Source: Serratia odorifera
GTDB lineage: Bacteria > Pseudomonadota > Gammaproteobacteria > Enterobacterales > Enterobacteriaceae
DNA length: 64,000 bases
Direction: 5' to 3'
Assembly: GCF_900635445.1 (NCBI RefSeq)
Contig: NZ_LR134117.1
Span: 2,294,001-2,358,000 of the forward strand
The position numbers and the translations under genes were made by a program. The notes below the pieces were generated by a model. The model had not been told where the DNA came from. It saw only the letters and a program-made list of their open reading frames with translations, and did no database searches. Of the stretch, positions 9,857-20,751 are shown piece after piece (the stretch's first letter is position 1; each line of letters starts with the position of its first letter).

Positions 9857-10530
9857 CCGGCCCCTTTCTGAATCGGTACGGTATCAATGACATACCCTAC
9901 GCCCCTCACCGTTCGTACATAACCGTCGCCGATTTTGCGACGTAAATTACCCATATGCACATCGAGTGCATTGCTCATATTTTCTTTTGCGCCGAATATC
10001 CTTTCCTCCAGAAACCTTCGTGTAAGCACGCGATCAGTGCGCATCATTAAAGTTTCAAGCAGCGCATATTCACTTGCCGTCAACTCAACATTCCGCGCGC
10101 TCACTGTCACGCGACGAGTCGGCACGTGGAGAGATAACCCACGAATTTCTATCACCTCATTCTTAAAACCGTAACTGCGTCGCGCAAGTGCTCTTACCCT
10201 GGCCAACAACTCGGCGAGAACAAAAGGTTTGACGAGATAGTCGTCAGCACCGGCATCCAGCCCGCACAGGCGATCCTGCAGAGTGCCTCGCGCGGTCAGA
10301 ATGATGACGGGGATCCCCTTGAGCTGCTGGCGCAAGTACGCCATCAGGCTCATGCCATCGCCGTCGGGCAGTCCGAGGTCGAGCAACACAAGTTCCGGCA
10401 CGCAGGCATCGAGTTGATGCAGCGCATCCACTTTGCGGCGAACCCATATTACATCTAATCCTTGATCTGCAAGGGCAATACGTACGCCGTTGCCGAGATC
10501 CAGGTCGTCTTCGATGAGGAGAATTTTCAC
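9853..10530 (-). CDS. OmpR-family response regulator (QseB/PmrA-like)
   Basis: 225 residues. The receiver domain (1-115) has the acidic pair EDD, the phospho-acceptor Asp in LVLLDLGLPDGDG (residue 51), Thr in IILTARG and Lys in DDYLVKPF. The C-terminal winged helix (about 128-220) shows ELTASEYALLETLM and NLRRKIGDGYVRTVRGVGY. It is first in the operon and overlaps the kinase gene. It is divergent from the mipA-like gene at 10737, a plausible target, since MipA/OmpV genes often neighbour such systems. Confidence 0.9.
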   Translation of the reverse strand: MKILLIEDDLDLGNGVRIALADQGLDVIWVRRKVDALHQLDACVPELVLLDLGLPDGDGMSLMAYLRQQLKGIPVIILTARGTLQDRLCGLDAGADDYLVKPFVLAELLARVRALARRSYGFKNEVIEIRGLSLHVPTRRVTVSARNVELTASEYALLETLMMRTDRVLTRRFLEERIFGAKENMSNALDVHMGNLRRKIGDGYVRTVRGVGYVIDTVPIQKGAG

Positions 10531-11475
10531 AATAGTTACGTTATCAACAGTGAATGAAGAACGTCTGAAGAAAAAAACGGTATCAGGAAATTTATCAGGT
10601 TTGTGTCACCGGTACGTGCTTAAGTATTTCTTCATTTTTAGCTCATGAGAACTTTAGGGTGCGTATTCAAACTGAGCGTTCTGGCGTTTAAAACCCGCTT
10701 GCATCGTAATCGTTTGAATCCATAAGGACTTCTTTAATGAGCAACTTCGAACTGCGTCATAAGTTCCCCTATTCACTCTCAGGACGCACCCTGAAAAAAA
10801 TGCTGCCGGGCGCGCTGCTGGCGTTACTGGCCACCCCAACACTTGCGGCAGAACCACAACAGGGTAACGCCTTAACGTTGGGAGGAGGCGTGGATGTTAC
10901 GCCACTTTATTCTGGTTCGGATGAAAACCGCGTCACGACAGCCCTGTTACTTGATTACTCGATGCATAATGGGTTCTTCGTGAGTACCACGCGGGGTATC
11001 GGTTACGGCAACAGCACCGGCAAGCTGGATTACAGTACTGCGCTGAGCTATCGCGCAGGCCGTAAGGATCATGACGTGGACAGCGACTCACTGAGCGATG
11101 GCAGTGACGACTTGCGGGGTATGGGCGATGTCAAAGGCTCGGCTATCGGGGCATTGGGTCTGGGGTATAAGGTCACCGACTGGCTTCATTTGCAATTGCA
11201 GGCTGAGGTGCCGTTTTCTCAACGGGACAATGGCGCGGCCGTGCATTTCGGTATTATCAGCCCGCTTTATAACTCATCGGAAAATACCGTGACGATGGCG
11301 CTGACCAGCAGTTGGGGAACAGGCAACTATATGCAAACTTACTACGGGGTAAGTTCATCACAGTCAGCCGCATCGGGGTTTAGTCAATATGATGCCGGTT
11401 CCGGGATTTATGCTGTCAATACCGATCGAATTCTGACCCACCCTGCCAAAGTAAAACTGACCCACCCCCTTTGAA

Positions 11476-12264
11476 TTACTCGAGCGCTGTTGCTTTCGTT
11501 TTCTTCTGGAGTTGGCCGCTTTTCAGCTTATCTTTCAGTCGATAGCTTTGACCGCTGATTTGCGCGATATGCGCATGGTGAAGCAGCCGATCCAGCATTG
11601 CCGCCGTCAGCGTCTCGTCATCACCAAACGTTCCTGACCACTGCGTAAACGGCAGGTTGCTGGTCAGGATCACGCTGCCTGACTCATACCGTTTAGCGAC
11701 AACCTGGAAGAACAGGTTCGCCTCCATTTTGCCGAACGGCAGATAGCCCACTTCGTCGATGATCAACAACTTAGGCTTACCTACGACGCGGTTCAGGTAG
11801 CCCTTCAGATCACCCTGACGGTGTGACGCCATCAGTTGCAGCATCATATCGGCGGCGGTGATGAACCGAATGCTTAAACCCGCCATCGCGGCTTTATAGC
11901 CAATCGCGGTCGCCAGGTGCGTCTTGCCGACGCCAGAAGGCCCGAGCAGGACAACGTTCTCCTGACGCTCTATAAATGCAAGACCCGCTAACTCCTGGAT
12001 CTGGCTTCGTGGAACGCCGCTGGCATAGGCGTAATCGAACTGCTCCAGTGTTTTTATCACCGGCAGGCCTGATAACCGCAAAATGGTCTGCCGACGCCGT
12101 TCGTTCAGGCCATCATGCTGGAGCTGCAAAACGGCTTCCAGGAAGTCGGCATGTGTGCCGCTGTTGTCGATGGTCGCCTGTGCCACACCGGGCCACTCTG
12201 CCGGCAGGCGGTCGAGCTTGAGTTGTTCGCAAAGCGCTGTAATACGATCATGCTGAAGGTTCAT
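11476..12264 (-). CDS. istB: IS21-family helper ATPase IstB
   Basis: 262 residues. AAA+ ATPase with Walker A (LLGPSGVGKTH, about residues 105-115), Walker B (LLIIDEVGYL) and sensor regions (SVILTSNLPFTQW). IstB loads at the target site and controls IstA during transposition. It overlaps the upstream istA by 4 nt (ATGA), the usual translational coupling. It appears complete. Confidence 0.93.
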   Translation of the reverse strand: MNLQHDRITALCEQLKLDRLPAEWPGVAQATIDNSGTHADFLEAVLQLQHDGLNERRRQTILRLSGLPVIKTLEQFDYAYASGVPRSQIQELAGLAFIERQENVVLLGPSGVGKTHLATAIGYKAAMAGLSIRFITAADMMLQLMASHRQGDLKGYLNRVVGKPKLLIIDEVGYLPFGKMEANLFFQVVAKRYESGSVILTSNLPFTQWSGTFGDDETLTAAMLDRLLHHAHIAQISGQSYRLKDKLKSGQLQKKTKATALE

Positions 12265-13289
12265 GCTGGCACCTCCAGCAAGGCCTGATACGTTGCAAGA
12301 GGATGTTGCAGGCTCTCGGTCGGCAGCGGACGCTGCTTGAGTGTTGGGACGGGGGCAGGCAATGCCAACGTCACCTTCGGTAACGGCAATAATGCTGCGC
12401 GTTCGCGCGGCATGCGCTGCTCAGGCGGTACGCCTGTGGTGCCATGAACTCGCGTGTTCGCAACGGTGACCAGCCACTCGCCAATGCGAGCGTTGGCAGC
12501 GGGAACATCCAGTACCAGCCCGGCTTGCCGGAAGGTCACGGTAAGGGGCACGATAAAGCTGTTCTTGAGGTAATGGTTAAACCGCTCAACCTTGCCCTTG
12601 GTCTTGGCGCGATAGGGGCGGCAGACCTTGGGGGTAAAGGCATACTTCTCGGCAACGTGCATCAACTGTGGGTTCCAGCGATGCTTGCCGGGGCCGTAGA
12701 CATCGCGCTCAATGATGATGGCCTTGGCGTTGTCGAACAGCAGCTGATGCGGCGTCCCGCCGAAGAACCTGAGCGCAGACTCAATGCCGTCACACCAGGC
12801 AGCGGAGTCCTGGTTGCTGTAGAACTTGACGAAAGTTGCGCGGCTCCAGCCCAGCGTGGCGACGAAGGCCAGCAGTGGGTTATGACCGAGCCTGATGATG
12901 GTGAAATCAACCTGCATCTGAAAGCCAGGCTCGGTCTCGAAGCGCGTGACCTCTTCAGTAACGGGCTGCTTCATGGGGTGCAGGAAAGCGGTCAGCATGC
13001 TGTAACCGCCCTCGTAACCACGCTGACGGATCTCACGCAGCAGCACACTGGCGGGTATCCACTGGGGCCTGGCAGCGGCCACGCGCTCAAGGATATAGGT
13101 CTTGAACGGGTCAAGCTTGCAGGGTCTGGGTGCGCGAGGCTTGTAGCGCATATCCGCTACGGGCAGCGGGCTACGGATATATCTGCGAACGGTCTCACGA
13201 GAGCATGAAAGCTGGCGCGCGATGGCGCGTATCGACATGCCCTGACGGTGTAAAACACTAATCTCCACTCTGGTCTCCAATGTCATCAT
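12261..13289 (-). CDS. istA: IS21-family transposase IstA
   Basis: 342 residues. The N-terminal helix-turn-helix (ISVLHRQGMSIRAIARQLSCS) recognises the ends. The DDE catalytic core is visible: Asp in GFQMQVDFT, Asp in QLLFDNAKAI and Glu in KTKGKVERFNHYL. Full length, and it overlaps istB. It forms the DNA-cutting and strand-transfer subunit. No damage is seen, so the element is probably active. Confidence 0.93.
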   Translation of the reverse strand: MMTLETRVEISVLHRQGMSIRAIARQLSCSRETVRRYIRSPLPVADMRYKPRAPRPCKLDPFKTYILERVAAARPQWIPASVLLREIRQRGYEGGYSMLTAFLHPMKQPVTEEVTRFETEPGFQMQVDFTIIRLGHNPLLAFVATLGWSRATFVKFYSNQDSAAWCDGIESALRFFGGTPHQLLFDNAKAIIIERDVYGPGKHRWNPQLMHVAEKYAFTPKVCRPYRAKTKGKVERFNHYLKNSFIVPLTVTFRQAGLVLDVPAANARIGEWLVTVANTRVHGTTGVPPEQRMPRERAALLPLPKVTLALPAPVPTLKQRPLPTESLQHPLATYQALLEVPA

Positions 13290-13540
13290 TGGCAGTGCCT
13301 TAAAACTGCCATTTTTACCCTAGGTGGGTCAGATTTACATCGGCAGGTGGGCCAGTTTTACATCGGTAGCGACATTATGCCTATTCAATGAATATGGACT
13401 GGACGCACAAGTTCAACCAAGACTGGAGTGTAGTGGCCGCTACAGGCTTTACGCAGTTGGCTGGTGATGCACGTAACAGCCCGATTGTGCAACGAAAAGC
13501 ATCGCCCAATGGAAGCTTGAAAGTGACATATAGCTTCTGA

Positions 13541-14009
13541 ACGTTGTTCGATTGCACTGTCAATAAATACACACTCGATCTGCCCCGATACAGATGATGG
13601 GGTGGTACTCACAAAGGACGTAAGGATAAGGCGTTGATCCCACCCCTACTGGATGCAAGCGAGATTCTTATCAAAGAGGAATCGGGGTAAACCTTATCCT
13701 AACTCAGGGAAATGATATCCGGACGCCGCCTATCCTGCAGGTAATCAAGGAAGAAGGCGTCAGGGCTGTAGTTTATATCGGTTACGGCGAAGGTGCCGTC
13801 ATTCCGGGCCTCAGGGGATGCTGTTTAAACCGATGAGGTTCTGCCTCGATGTTCTTAGTTATGAACTATAAGGTGGCTTTCAATCGCGGGCGGGCAGAGC
13901 TGAGGGGGCTAAAGCGGTTAACCATTACTTCCTGCTGCCTTTCTGTCGGTTATTTCTACAACACGAAGCTTCATTTCACTCAAAGAAAGCTCACACATTG
14001 TTGTTTCCC
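13541..14009. other. Intergenic stretch with no supported gene
   Basis: Follows the end of the split mipA gene. A short open stretch near 13700-13820 reads like protein (LTQGNDIRTPPILQVIKEEGVR) but has no start, no family I recognise and ends quickly, so it is at most a relic. No hairpin terminator was clear. Confidence 0.5.
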
Positions 14010-14360
14010 CTAATTACAGTAACTGGCAAAAATAACGTGCTTATTTCTCATGGAGAAAACCCATTGAGAAGCTGAAATGGCATAGTTAATGTTTTTTATG
14101 CCAAATTTTTCCAAGTCTTCCGGAGGGTATGAAAACCATTTCTCCGGAAATCTTTCTTCATAGTCATCTTTTAATTGCGGACAAAATGACACCCTGATGT
14201 TCACACCAATTCTTCTATAGAATGCAATGTCATCATTTTTTAATTTTTTAAGTTCCTGAAGCATAAAAAAAATCATCTTTAGAAATATTTCCTGATACTG
14301 TAACTTCTCTCTCAGGTCCGTTGACACCACCATGCCACAGAAGATATGAATTATTACCTA

Positions 14361-15513
14361 AATAGCTGCGCCTAATACCGCTCCACTTTTGCCAGGCCAT
14401 GTTTTCCTCCGGGGAATGGGCTGGCGGTTTCCATAAAATGCCGTACCTTTTTCAGCAGTTGCCACATTGAACGGCATTGATGGTTGCGCGTTATCGTGTT
14501 GTGCAACGCCTGCCATAACCGCTCAACGTGATTCACCCACGGCGAGTAAACCGGCTGATAAATCACCCTGAACTTCGGGTTCTCCTTCAGCCAGCGCTGG
14601 GTTTCCCGGCTTTTGTGGATAATGTAGTTGTCCACGATCAGGCGTGATGGTTTTCGCCCGCCGGTACGTCGCTTTAAGCCGCTTCAGCAGGCTGATGAAC
14701 AGCGCCGAACTTTTGCTGTTGCCGCCCACGTAGCTGACTTTGCCCGTGCCGCAGTGCAGTGCTCCGGCCAGATAGTATTTTTCGTTCTGTCCCGGCGTCA
14801 CCACGCGTTTTTGCTGCCCGCGTAGCTGCCAGTCCGCACCGATTTTGGGATTAAGATGGATATCCACCTCATCTTCATAAAATACCGGATGCTCTGCGCT
14901 GCATTCGTCCAGTGCTTTGTGGATTGCCGCCATCTTTTCATCCTTATGCGGGTCACGGATACGCAGAGTTGGCGCGGCCCTGCGCCATACCATCCCGGCC
15001 GATGGCAGCCAGCGGCGAAGGGTCCCGGCATGTAACTGACATCCGGTTATCTCATTGATTTTTATTGCCAGCAATTCGGTACTCCAGCGTGAACGCTGAT
15101 AGCCAAAATCACCGGGAGTGTGTTTTATCAACTCACGTAATAACGTGCAGATATGCTCAAAAGGCCAGCGACGGGAACGCCCTGCGGGGAGTGATTTGAG
15201 GCCTTCAACACCTGACTGCGTGAACCAGTTAATCCAGCGTCCGACGGAGGAACGGGCACAGCAGAGCGTTCTGGCAACGTCGATGACGCGGTCACCCCGA
15301 TGTAGCATCAGCATGGCAGTCAGCCTGCGGGCATAATTTTTATCGTGCGTTTTATGGATTGCTTTCTGCATCAGGCGTCGTTCGTCACGGGGAATAGGTG
15401 CTATGATCGGCATCGCTCAGTCCGGTTAGTGATTTGGGATATTCAGCGATTGATCAGATCGCACAATCCGGACTGAGTTCCCTCAAAGTGATCTACTATT
15501 CCGCGCAGCTATT
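14361..15513 (-). mobile_element. IS630-family insertion sequence, copy 1 (1153 bp)
   Basis: Inverted ends AATAGCTGCGC/GCGCAGCTATT with TA on both sides (14359-14360, 15514-15515), the family's TA target duplication. It is nearly identical to the copy at 49380-50531 and in the same orientation, but has one extra G at 14641-14642. Confidence 0.92.
14372..15413 (-). pseudogene. IS630-family transposase, frameshifted copy
   Basis: The N-terminal helix-turn-helix (HRGDRVIDVARTLCCARSSVGRW) and the first catalytic Asp region (HPVFYEDEVDIHLNPKIGADW) are in one frame. The C-terminal part (NYIIHKSRETQRWL and PVYSPWVNHVERLW, with the last DDE residue) is in another. The break is the additional G at 14641-14642. 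Otherwise the sequence matches the intact 346-residue copy at 49391-50431, which could act on these ends in trans. Confidence 0.9.
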
Positions 15514-15839
15514 TAGATATTTATTCTTCCCGGCCGGGAAAATATAGTTAGCACAGGCAGAAGCGCAAACACTGCGTACATCAACACCGAGGCCATTTTT
15601 GTAGATGTAGTCACCTATTTCCATAGCATTTTTAGCATCACCACCAATGCTATTTATAGATATTTTTTTGATGTCATGATTTATGGTTAGATTCAAAACA
15701 GCAACGTAAGAAGTGTCTGTAATTTTTCCATTATAATAAAGGACATCCCCCCTGCTATATATTTCAGGAGGATCTAAAAGAACCTTCACGTCCGGGAGAT
15801 CGATCTCCTCATATGCTCCACATGGTGCCGGGGTTAATC

Positions 15840-15868
15840 AATGTCTGCTTCGGCACAGAGCGGACATT
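15840..15868. repeat. Dispersed GTCCGCT/AGCGGAC hairpin repeat, copy 3 (half unit)
   Basis: AATGTCTGCT and AGCGGACATT form a single hairpin around a CGGCAC loop region. It directly adjoins the truncated 5' end of the ClpP-like gene. Confidence 0.65.
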
Positions 15869-16042
15869 TGAACTATACCCTGTCCGGGTTTCCTACGTAG
15901 TTTTATCCCCTGTAGCGTTGCTTTAGAACGGCTGCATGGCCAGTTTTTTTAGGTGCTGTTGGTGACGTTTTTCTGCTGAATTTTGCTTTGGGTTTTTATT
16001 ATGCGATGCTTTAGCCCTCATTAAGCATAAGGACCCTGCGCG

Positions 16043-16474
16043 ATGTCTGATTTTTCCCGCTGCGCCTTTTCTGAAGGCAGCGTTTCCCTGCCGGACGGTT
16101 ACAGCGACCGCACTGTCAATGTTCTGTTGGCCGGCGATGACTTCTCCCCCTCCCTGAATATTTCCCGTGATGCGCTGCAGCCTGATGAGGCGCTGGCCGA
16201 CTACATCACGCGTCAGCTCGATGAGTTGTCCCGGGGCCTGAAAGGCTGGGTGCTGAAAAACCGTGAACCGGCCGTGCTGGGCCAAACTCAGCTGCAGGGC
16301 GAATGCGTACACGCCAGTTATCTGCGCGACGGCAAACGCGTCTGGCAGCGCCAGTCGGTGTTTGCGCTGCAGGAAGGGCGCGTACTGGTATTCACCCTGG
16401 CGCATACGCGTAAATTATTGCCGCAGGATGAAGTCTTGCTGCAGCAGGTTCTGGACAGTTATCAGCCGGCATAA
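16043..16474 (+). CDS. Eag-type chaperone (DUF1795/DcrB-like) for the Rhs effector
   Basis: 143 residues, single DUF1795 domain (FSEGSVSLPDGYSDRTVNVL, then VFTLAHTRKLLPQDEVLLQQVL). Family knowledge: Eag proteins bind and shield the N-terminal transmembrane helices of prePAAR-containing type VI secretion effectors until loading on VgrG. The gene ends 12 nt before the PAAR-Rhs gene, the standard arrangement. It acts in the cytoplasm. It is intact, with GC content like the Rhs gene. Confidence 0.88.
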   Translation: MSDFSRCAFSEGSVSLPDGYSDRTVNVLLAGDDFSPSLNISRDALQPDEALADYITRQLDELSRGLKGWVLKNREPAVLGQTQLQGECVHASYLRDGKRVWQRQSVFALQEGRVLVFTLAHTRKLLPQDEVLLQQVLDSYQPA

Positions 16475-16486
16475 CGGGAGGGTGTG

Positions 16487-19400
16487 ATGGGCGAAGCAGC
16501 ACGCGTCGGCGATGCGATTGGGCATTCTCATGCGCTGGCCGGGATGATTGGCGGCACGATTGTCGGTGGCCTGATTGCTGCCGCCGGTGCGGTGGCAGCG
16601 GGCGCGTTGTTCGTTGCCGGCCTGGCGGCGTCCTGCGTGGGTGTCGGTGTATTACTGGTGGGCGCCAGTCTGGCGGTGGGGTATCTCACCGGGGAGCTGG
16701 CGACCAAGGCGCGAGATGGCATTGCGGAGGCCGGCGCAGGGAGCCTGACGCCGGCCGGAAAAATCCTGACTGGCTCGCCGGACGTGCGCATCAATGGCAA
16801 GCCGGCGGCCATCGCCACCGTCAGCCAGGTCGCCTGCGACCAGGATGGTCCCAGCATGCAGATGGCGCAGGGTTCGGACAAGGTGTATATCAACGGTCAG
16901 CCGGCGGCGCGCGTGGGGGATAAAACCAACTGCGACGCCCAGGTGATGGAAGGCTCACCCAACGTGCGCATCGGTGGTGGCACCGTCACCACCTTGCCGA
17001 TAAAGCCGGAAGTACCGGACTGGCTGTATAAAATCTCCGACCTGACGCTGCTGTTTGCCGGCCTGGTGGGCGGCGTCGGCGGGGCCGCCAGCAAACTGGG
17101 GGCGCTCGGGAAAATGCTGAGCAAGGCGCCCGGCATCAACAAACTGGGACGGGTCGCCTGCCGGTTCGGCACGCTGATGACCGCCACGGCCGCTGCCGGC
17201 ATTATTGCCCGGCCGGTCGATATCATTAGCGGCCAGAAATTCCTGTCCGGCGACGACGAGCTGGACTTTGTGCTGCCGTCGCGGCTGCCGGTTGAGTGGC
17301 AGCGCTACTGGCGCAGCGGCAACCCGGCACAGAGCGTGCTGGGGCGCGGTTGGAGCCTGTTCTGGGAAAGCAGCCTTAAGCGCTACCAGGATGGTTTGGT
17401 GTGGCGTGCGCCGTCCGGCGACTATGTCTCCTTCCCGATGGTGCCCAAAGGTCATAAAACCTACTGCGAAGCGGAAAAGTGCTGGCTGATGCACAACAGC
17501 GATGGCAGTTGGCAGGTGTTCGACGTCAGCGAACAGGCCTGGCACTACCCGGCGCTGAGTGATGCCCCGAGTCGGCTGCAGATGGTGACTGACCTCGCCG
17601 GCAACGCGGTTTCCCTGTTCCACGACGACCATGGCCAACTGACCGAACTGGTCGACAGCGCCGGCCAACGGCTGGCATGCCGCTACCTGATCACCGCCAA
17701 CGGGTTTTCCCGCCTAGAGAGCGTGCTGCTGTTTACCCCGGACGGCGAGCTGCCGCTGGTGCACTACGGGTACGATGACGAGGGGCAACTGGTTACCGTC
17801 CGCAACCGCGCCGGCGAAGTCACCCGACGCTTTGGCTGGCAGGATGGGCTGATGGTCAGCCATCAGGACCAGAATGGCCTGCTGAACGAGTACCGCTGGC
17901 AGGAAATTGACGGCCTGCCGCGTGTAGTGGCCTACCGCAACGGCGCCGGCGAGCAGCTGGTGCTCTATTATGATTTTGCCAACGGCACGCGATGGGCGGT
18001 GCGCGAGGATGGCAAACGGGCGCTGTGGCAGTTGGACGATGACGACAACGTGGCGCAGTTCACTGACTTTGATAACCGGCAGTCGGCCTTCATCTATACG
18101 CGGGGCGAGCTGTGTGGTGTGGTGTTGCCGGGCGGGGCGCAGCGTCAGAGCGAGTGGGACCGTTACGGCCGCCTGCTGAGCGAGACCGACCCGCTGGGTC
18201 GCACCACCACTTACCAGTATTCCCGCAACAGCGGCCGTCTGTTCTCGGTCACCTACCCGGACGGCAGTCAGGCGTTTCAGCACTGGGACACCCAGGGACG
18301 CCCGACGCAGCAGATTGATGCGCTGGGCAATGTTACCCGTTACCACTATCCCGACGAGGAAGAGAGCCTGCCGGCGAGCGTCATCGATGCGCTGGGCGGC
18401 GAGGTGAAACTGACCTGGAACGCTCAGGGATTGCTGACGCGCTATACCGACTGTTCCGGTAGCATCACCGCCTACGCCTATGACGCGCTGGGGCAGCTGA
18501 CGCACCGCACCGATGCGGAAGGTCACCTGATCCGTTACTGTTGGGATAGTGCCGGCCGGCTGGCCAGACTGATTAACCCGGACGGCAGCGAAGAACGTTT
18601 CGACTGGAACGCGCAGGGCCAGCTGATCCAACATCAGGACCCGCTCGGCAGCGAGACGCGCTGGCAGTACAACCTGCTGGGCCAGCCGGTCAGTGTCACC
18701 GACCGCATCCAGCGCACGCGCCGCTATCACTACAACTGCCGCGGCTGGCTGACCAATATCGAGAACGGTAACGGCGGTGACTACCACTTCGGTCACGATG
18801 CCGTTGGCCGGTTAACGGGCTGAACGGCGTCCGGACCGCACCGATCGCTATTATCGTTATGGCCCTGATGGCCAGTTGAGCGAGCTGCGGGAAACCGGGC
18901 CGCTCGACCCGCAGGCACCGCCTGCACAACGCTTGCATCAGTTCCGTTATGACGAAGCCGGCCAACTGACCTGGCGCGCCAACGACAGCGCCGAGTGGCA
19001 TTATCATTACGATGCGGCCGGGCGTATGAACCGCCTGACGCGCACGCCGACCGTGGCCGGCAGCGAATTGGGTATCGAGCCGGACAGCGTACAGCTGCGC
19101 TACGACAAGGCCGGCAACCTGCTGAGCGAGCAGGGCGTTAACGGCAAGCTGCAGTACCAGTGGGATGCCTTGTCCAACCTGCAGGCGCTGACGCTGCCGC
19201 AGGGCGACCAGCTGCAGTGGCTCCATTACGGCTCCGGCCACGCCAGCGCCATCAGGTTCAACCAGCAGCTGGTGAGCGAGTTCAGCCGCGACCGGCTGCA
19301 CCGGGAGACCGGCCGTACGCAGGGCGCGCTGCATCAGCGGCGCCAATACGATGCGCTGGGGCGACGCAGTGGGCAGAGCAGTGCATTCGGGCACATCAGC

Positions 19401-20740
19401 AAACCGGAAGAGGGCGTGCTGTGGCGCACGTTCCGCTATACCGGCCGCGGCGAACTGGAAGGTGTCAGCGACGCGCTGCGCGGAGATATTCATTATGGCT
19501 ACGACGCGGAAGGGCGCCTGCTGCAGCACCGTGAGGCGCAGCAGGGCAGGCCGGGTCACCGGCTGCGCTACGACCTGGCGGATAACCTGATTGGTGAGCA
19601 GCGTGTCAGCCATGACCCGGACGCCGAGCTGCCGCCGGCGCCGGTGGTCGATAACCGTCTCGAATACTGGCAACGGATGTTTTACCGCTATGACGGCTGG
19701 GGCAACCTGACCAGCCGGCGTAACGGCGTATACCAACAACACTACGTCTATGATGCGGACAACCGGCTGATAAAGGCGCACGGCCGCGGCCGCAGGGTGA
19801 TTTTGAGGCGCAGTATCACTATGACGCGCTGGGACGCCGCACCCGCAAGACGGTAACCTACAAGGGGAAAGCGCCGGAAACCACGCGCTTTTTATGGGAA
19901 GGGTACCGACTGCTGCAGGCGCAGCGGGACAACGGCACGCGCCGCACCTGGAGCTATGACCCGGCCAATGCCTGGACGCCGCTGGCGGCCCTCGAGCAGG
20001 CGGGCGACGGCCAGCAGGCAGATATCTACTGGTTGCACACTGACCTCAACAGCGCGCCGCTGGAGGTGACCGACGCCGAGGGCAACCTGCGCTGGTCAGG
20101 CAACTACGACACCTTCGGCAAACTGCAGGGGCAGACGGTCGCCGGCGCCGAACGGCGCAAAGGCACACTCGTCGATCAGCCGCTGCGTTATGCCGGCCAG
20201 TACCAGGACGACGAAAGCGGACTGCATTATAATCTGTTCCGTTACTACGAGCCGGAGGTAGGGCGTTTTACCACGCAGGATCCGATAGGATTGCGCGGCG
20301 GGCTGAACCTGTATCAGTATGCGCCGAACCCACTGGGATGGATTGACCCGTTAGGGCTATACCGTGGAGAGGGTGAACGTGATTTAGGGAAATACCATGT
20401 GTTCCATGAACATACTTTGGACTCTTCAGAGTATACAATGACGGATAAAGAGCACTTTAGTCGGGCAAATGAGTCGGTATATAAGCGTTTGCAAGTAGAT
20501 CCTGACTTTAAACGAGAGTTACAAGTCAAATACCCGGGTGTTGTGGAGCACGTTCAACCGATGAGAAATGGTAAATTCAGAGGAACATCACCTAAAGGGA
20601 TGACGTGGCACCACGGTGATTCCCCTGGCTCACTGCAGTTGGCAGATTTTAACGATCACAAAAGTTACCATAAAATTTATCATCCTGATGGAACTGGTGG
20701 CCGTAATAAATGGGGTGGCGGGACATCCTGCAGAAAATAG
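16487..20740 (+). pseudogene. PAAR-Rhs type VI secretion effector with WHH nuclease tip (two frameshifts)
   Basis: The order is: prePAAR motif (AARVGDAIGH, residues 4-13), hydrophobic helices (about 18-70), PAAR domain (about 80-180), a second hydrophobic pair, then many YD/RHS repeats forming the toxin cocoon. The core ends with DPIGLRGGLNLYQYAPNP and DPLGL. The last 127 residues are AT-richer and carry GMTWHHGDSPGSLQL, a WHH (HNH/Endo VII-like) DNase signature. The frame breaks twice: an additional T at 18821 and a missing base near 19792. These cancel, so the corrected length is 1417 residues. ATG 16487 has GGGAGG upstream. If these breaks are real the toxin is lost; if sequencing errors, it is a complete effector delivered to rival cells. 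Confidence 0.88.
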
Positions 20741-20751
20741 TGGAGGTTTAA

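Larger units (their letters stand above)
11414..13374 (-). mobile_element. IS21-family insertion sequence, 1961 bp, with TTATGC duplication
   Basis: The ends are TGTCAATACCGAT and, on the other strand, TGTCGCTACCGAT, followed by related CTGACCCACC and CTGGCCCACC blocks. The element carries the istA-istB pair. Both flanks show TTATGC (11408-11413 and 13375-13380), a 6-bp target duplication in the range known for IS21. Sub-terminal repeats of the CCCACC block occur at both ends, as is usual for this family. Confidence 0.92.
10737..13540 (+). pseudogene. mipA/ompV-family outer-membrane protein gene split by an IS21 element
   Basis: The 5' part (10737-11413) has a signal peptide (LLALLATPTLA) and the family's beta-barrel strands (GSDDLRGMGDVKGS). 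The 3' part (13381-13540) supplies the end (YSMNMDWTHKFNQDWSVVAA, then the final aromatic strand VTYSF). Removing the IS and one copy of its 6-bp duplication joins the parts in frame as a 278-residue protein, the usual family length. MipA proteins are scaffold or porin-like outer-membrane proteins. The insertion is recent, as no other damage is seen. An intact paralogue lies at 46829-47605. Confidence 0.9.
14010..15837 (-). pseudogene. ClpP/SppA-like periplasmic protein gene, N-truncated, split by IS630 and frameshifted
   Basis: From 15837 leftwards the frame reads APCGAYEEIDLPDVKVLLD, then a crotonase/ClpP-like core with SINSIGGDAKNAMEIGDYI and VCASACANYIFPAG (nucleophile Ser-Ala type turn). 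Removing the IS630 copy restores YLGNNSYLLWHGGVNGPERE. A further shift at the A8 run 14265-14272 is needed to reach the C-terminal ELKKLKNDDIAFYRRIGVNI. The signal peptide and start are missing: a stop sits at 15838-15840, exactly where a dispersed repeat begins. It resembles COG3904-type proteins. The function is unknown and the gene is most likely dead. Confidence 0.75.

Noticed and set aside
12444..13208. 254-codon open frame on the + strand inside the IS21 element
   Set aside because: Antisense to istA, whose DDE motifs are intact.
13620..13830. Possible gene in the gap after mipA
   Set aside because: Only a short protein-like stretch without start, stop context or family.
17714..19781. 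Long open frames on the - strand within the Rhs gene
   Set aside because: Shadow frames of GC-rich repetitive Rhs sequence; no start signals or domains, and the + strand has clear YD repeats.
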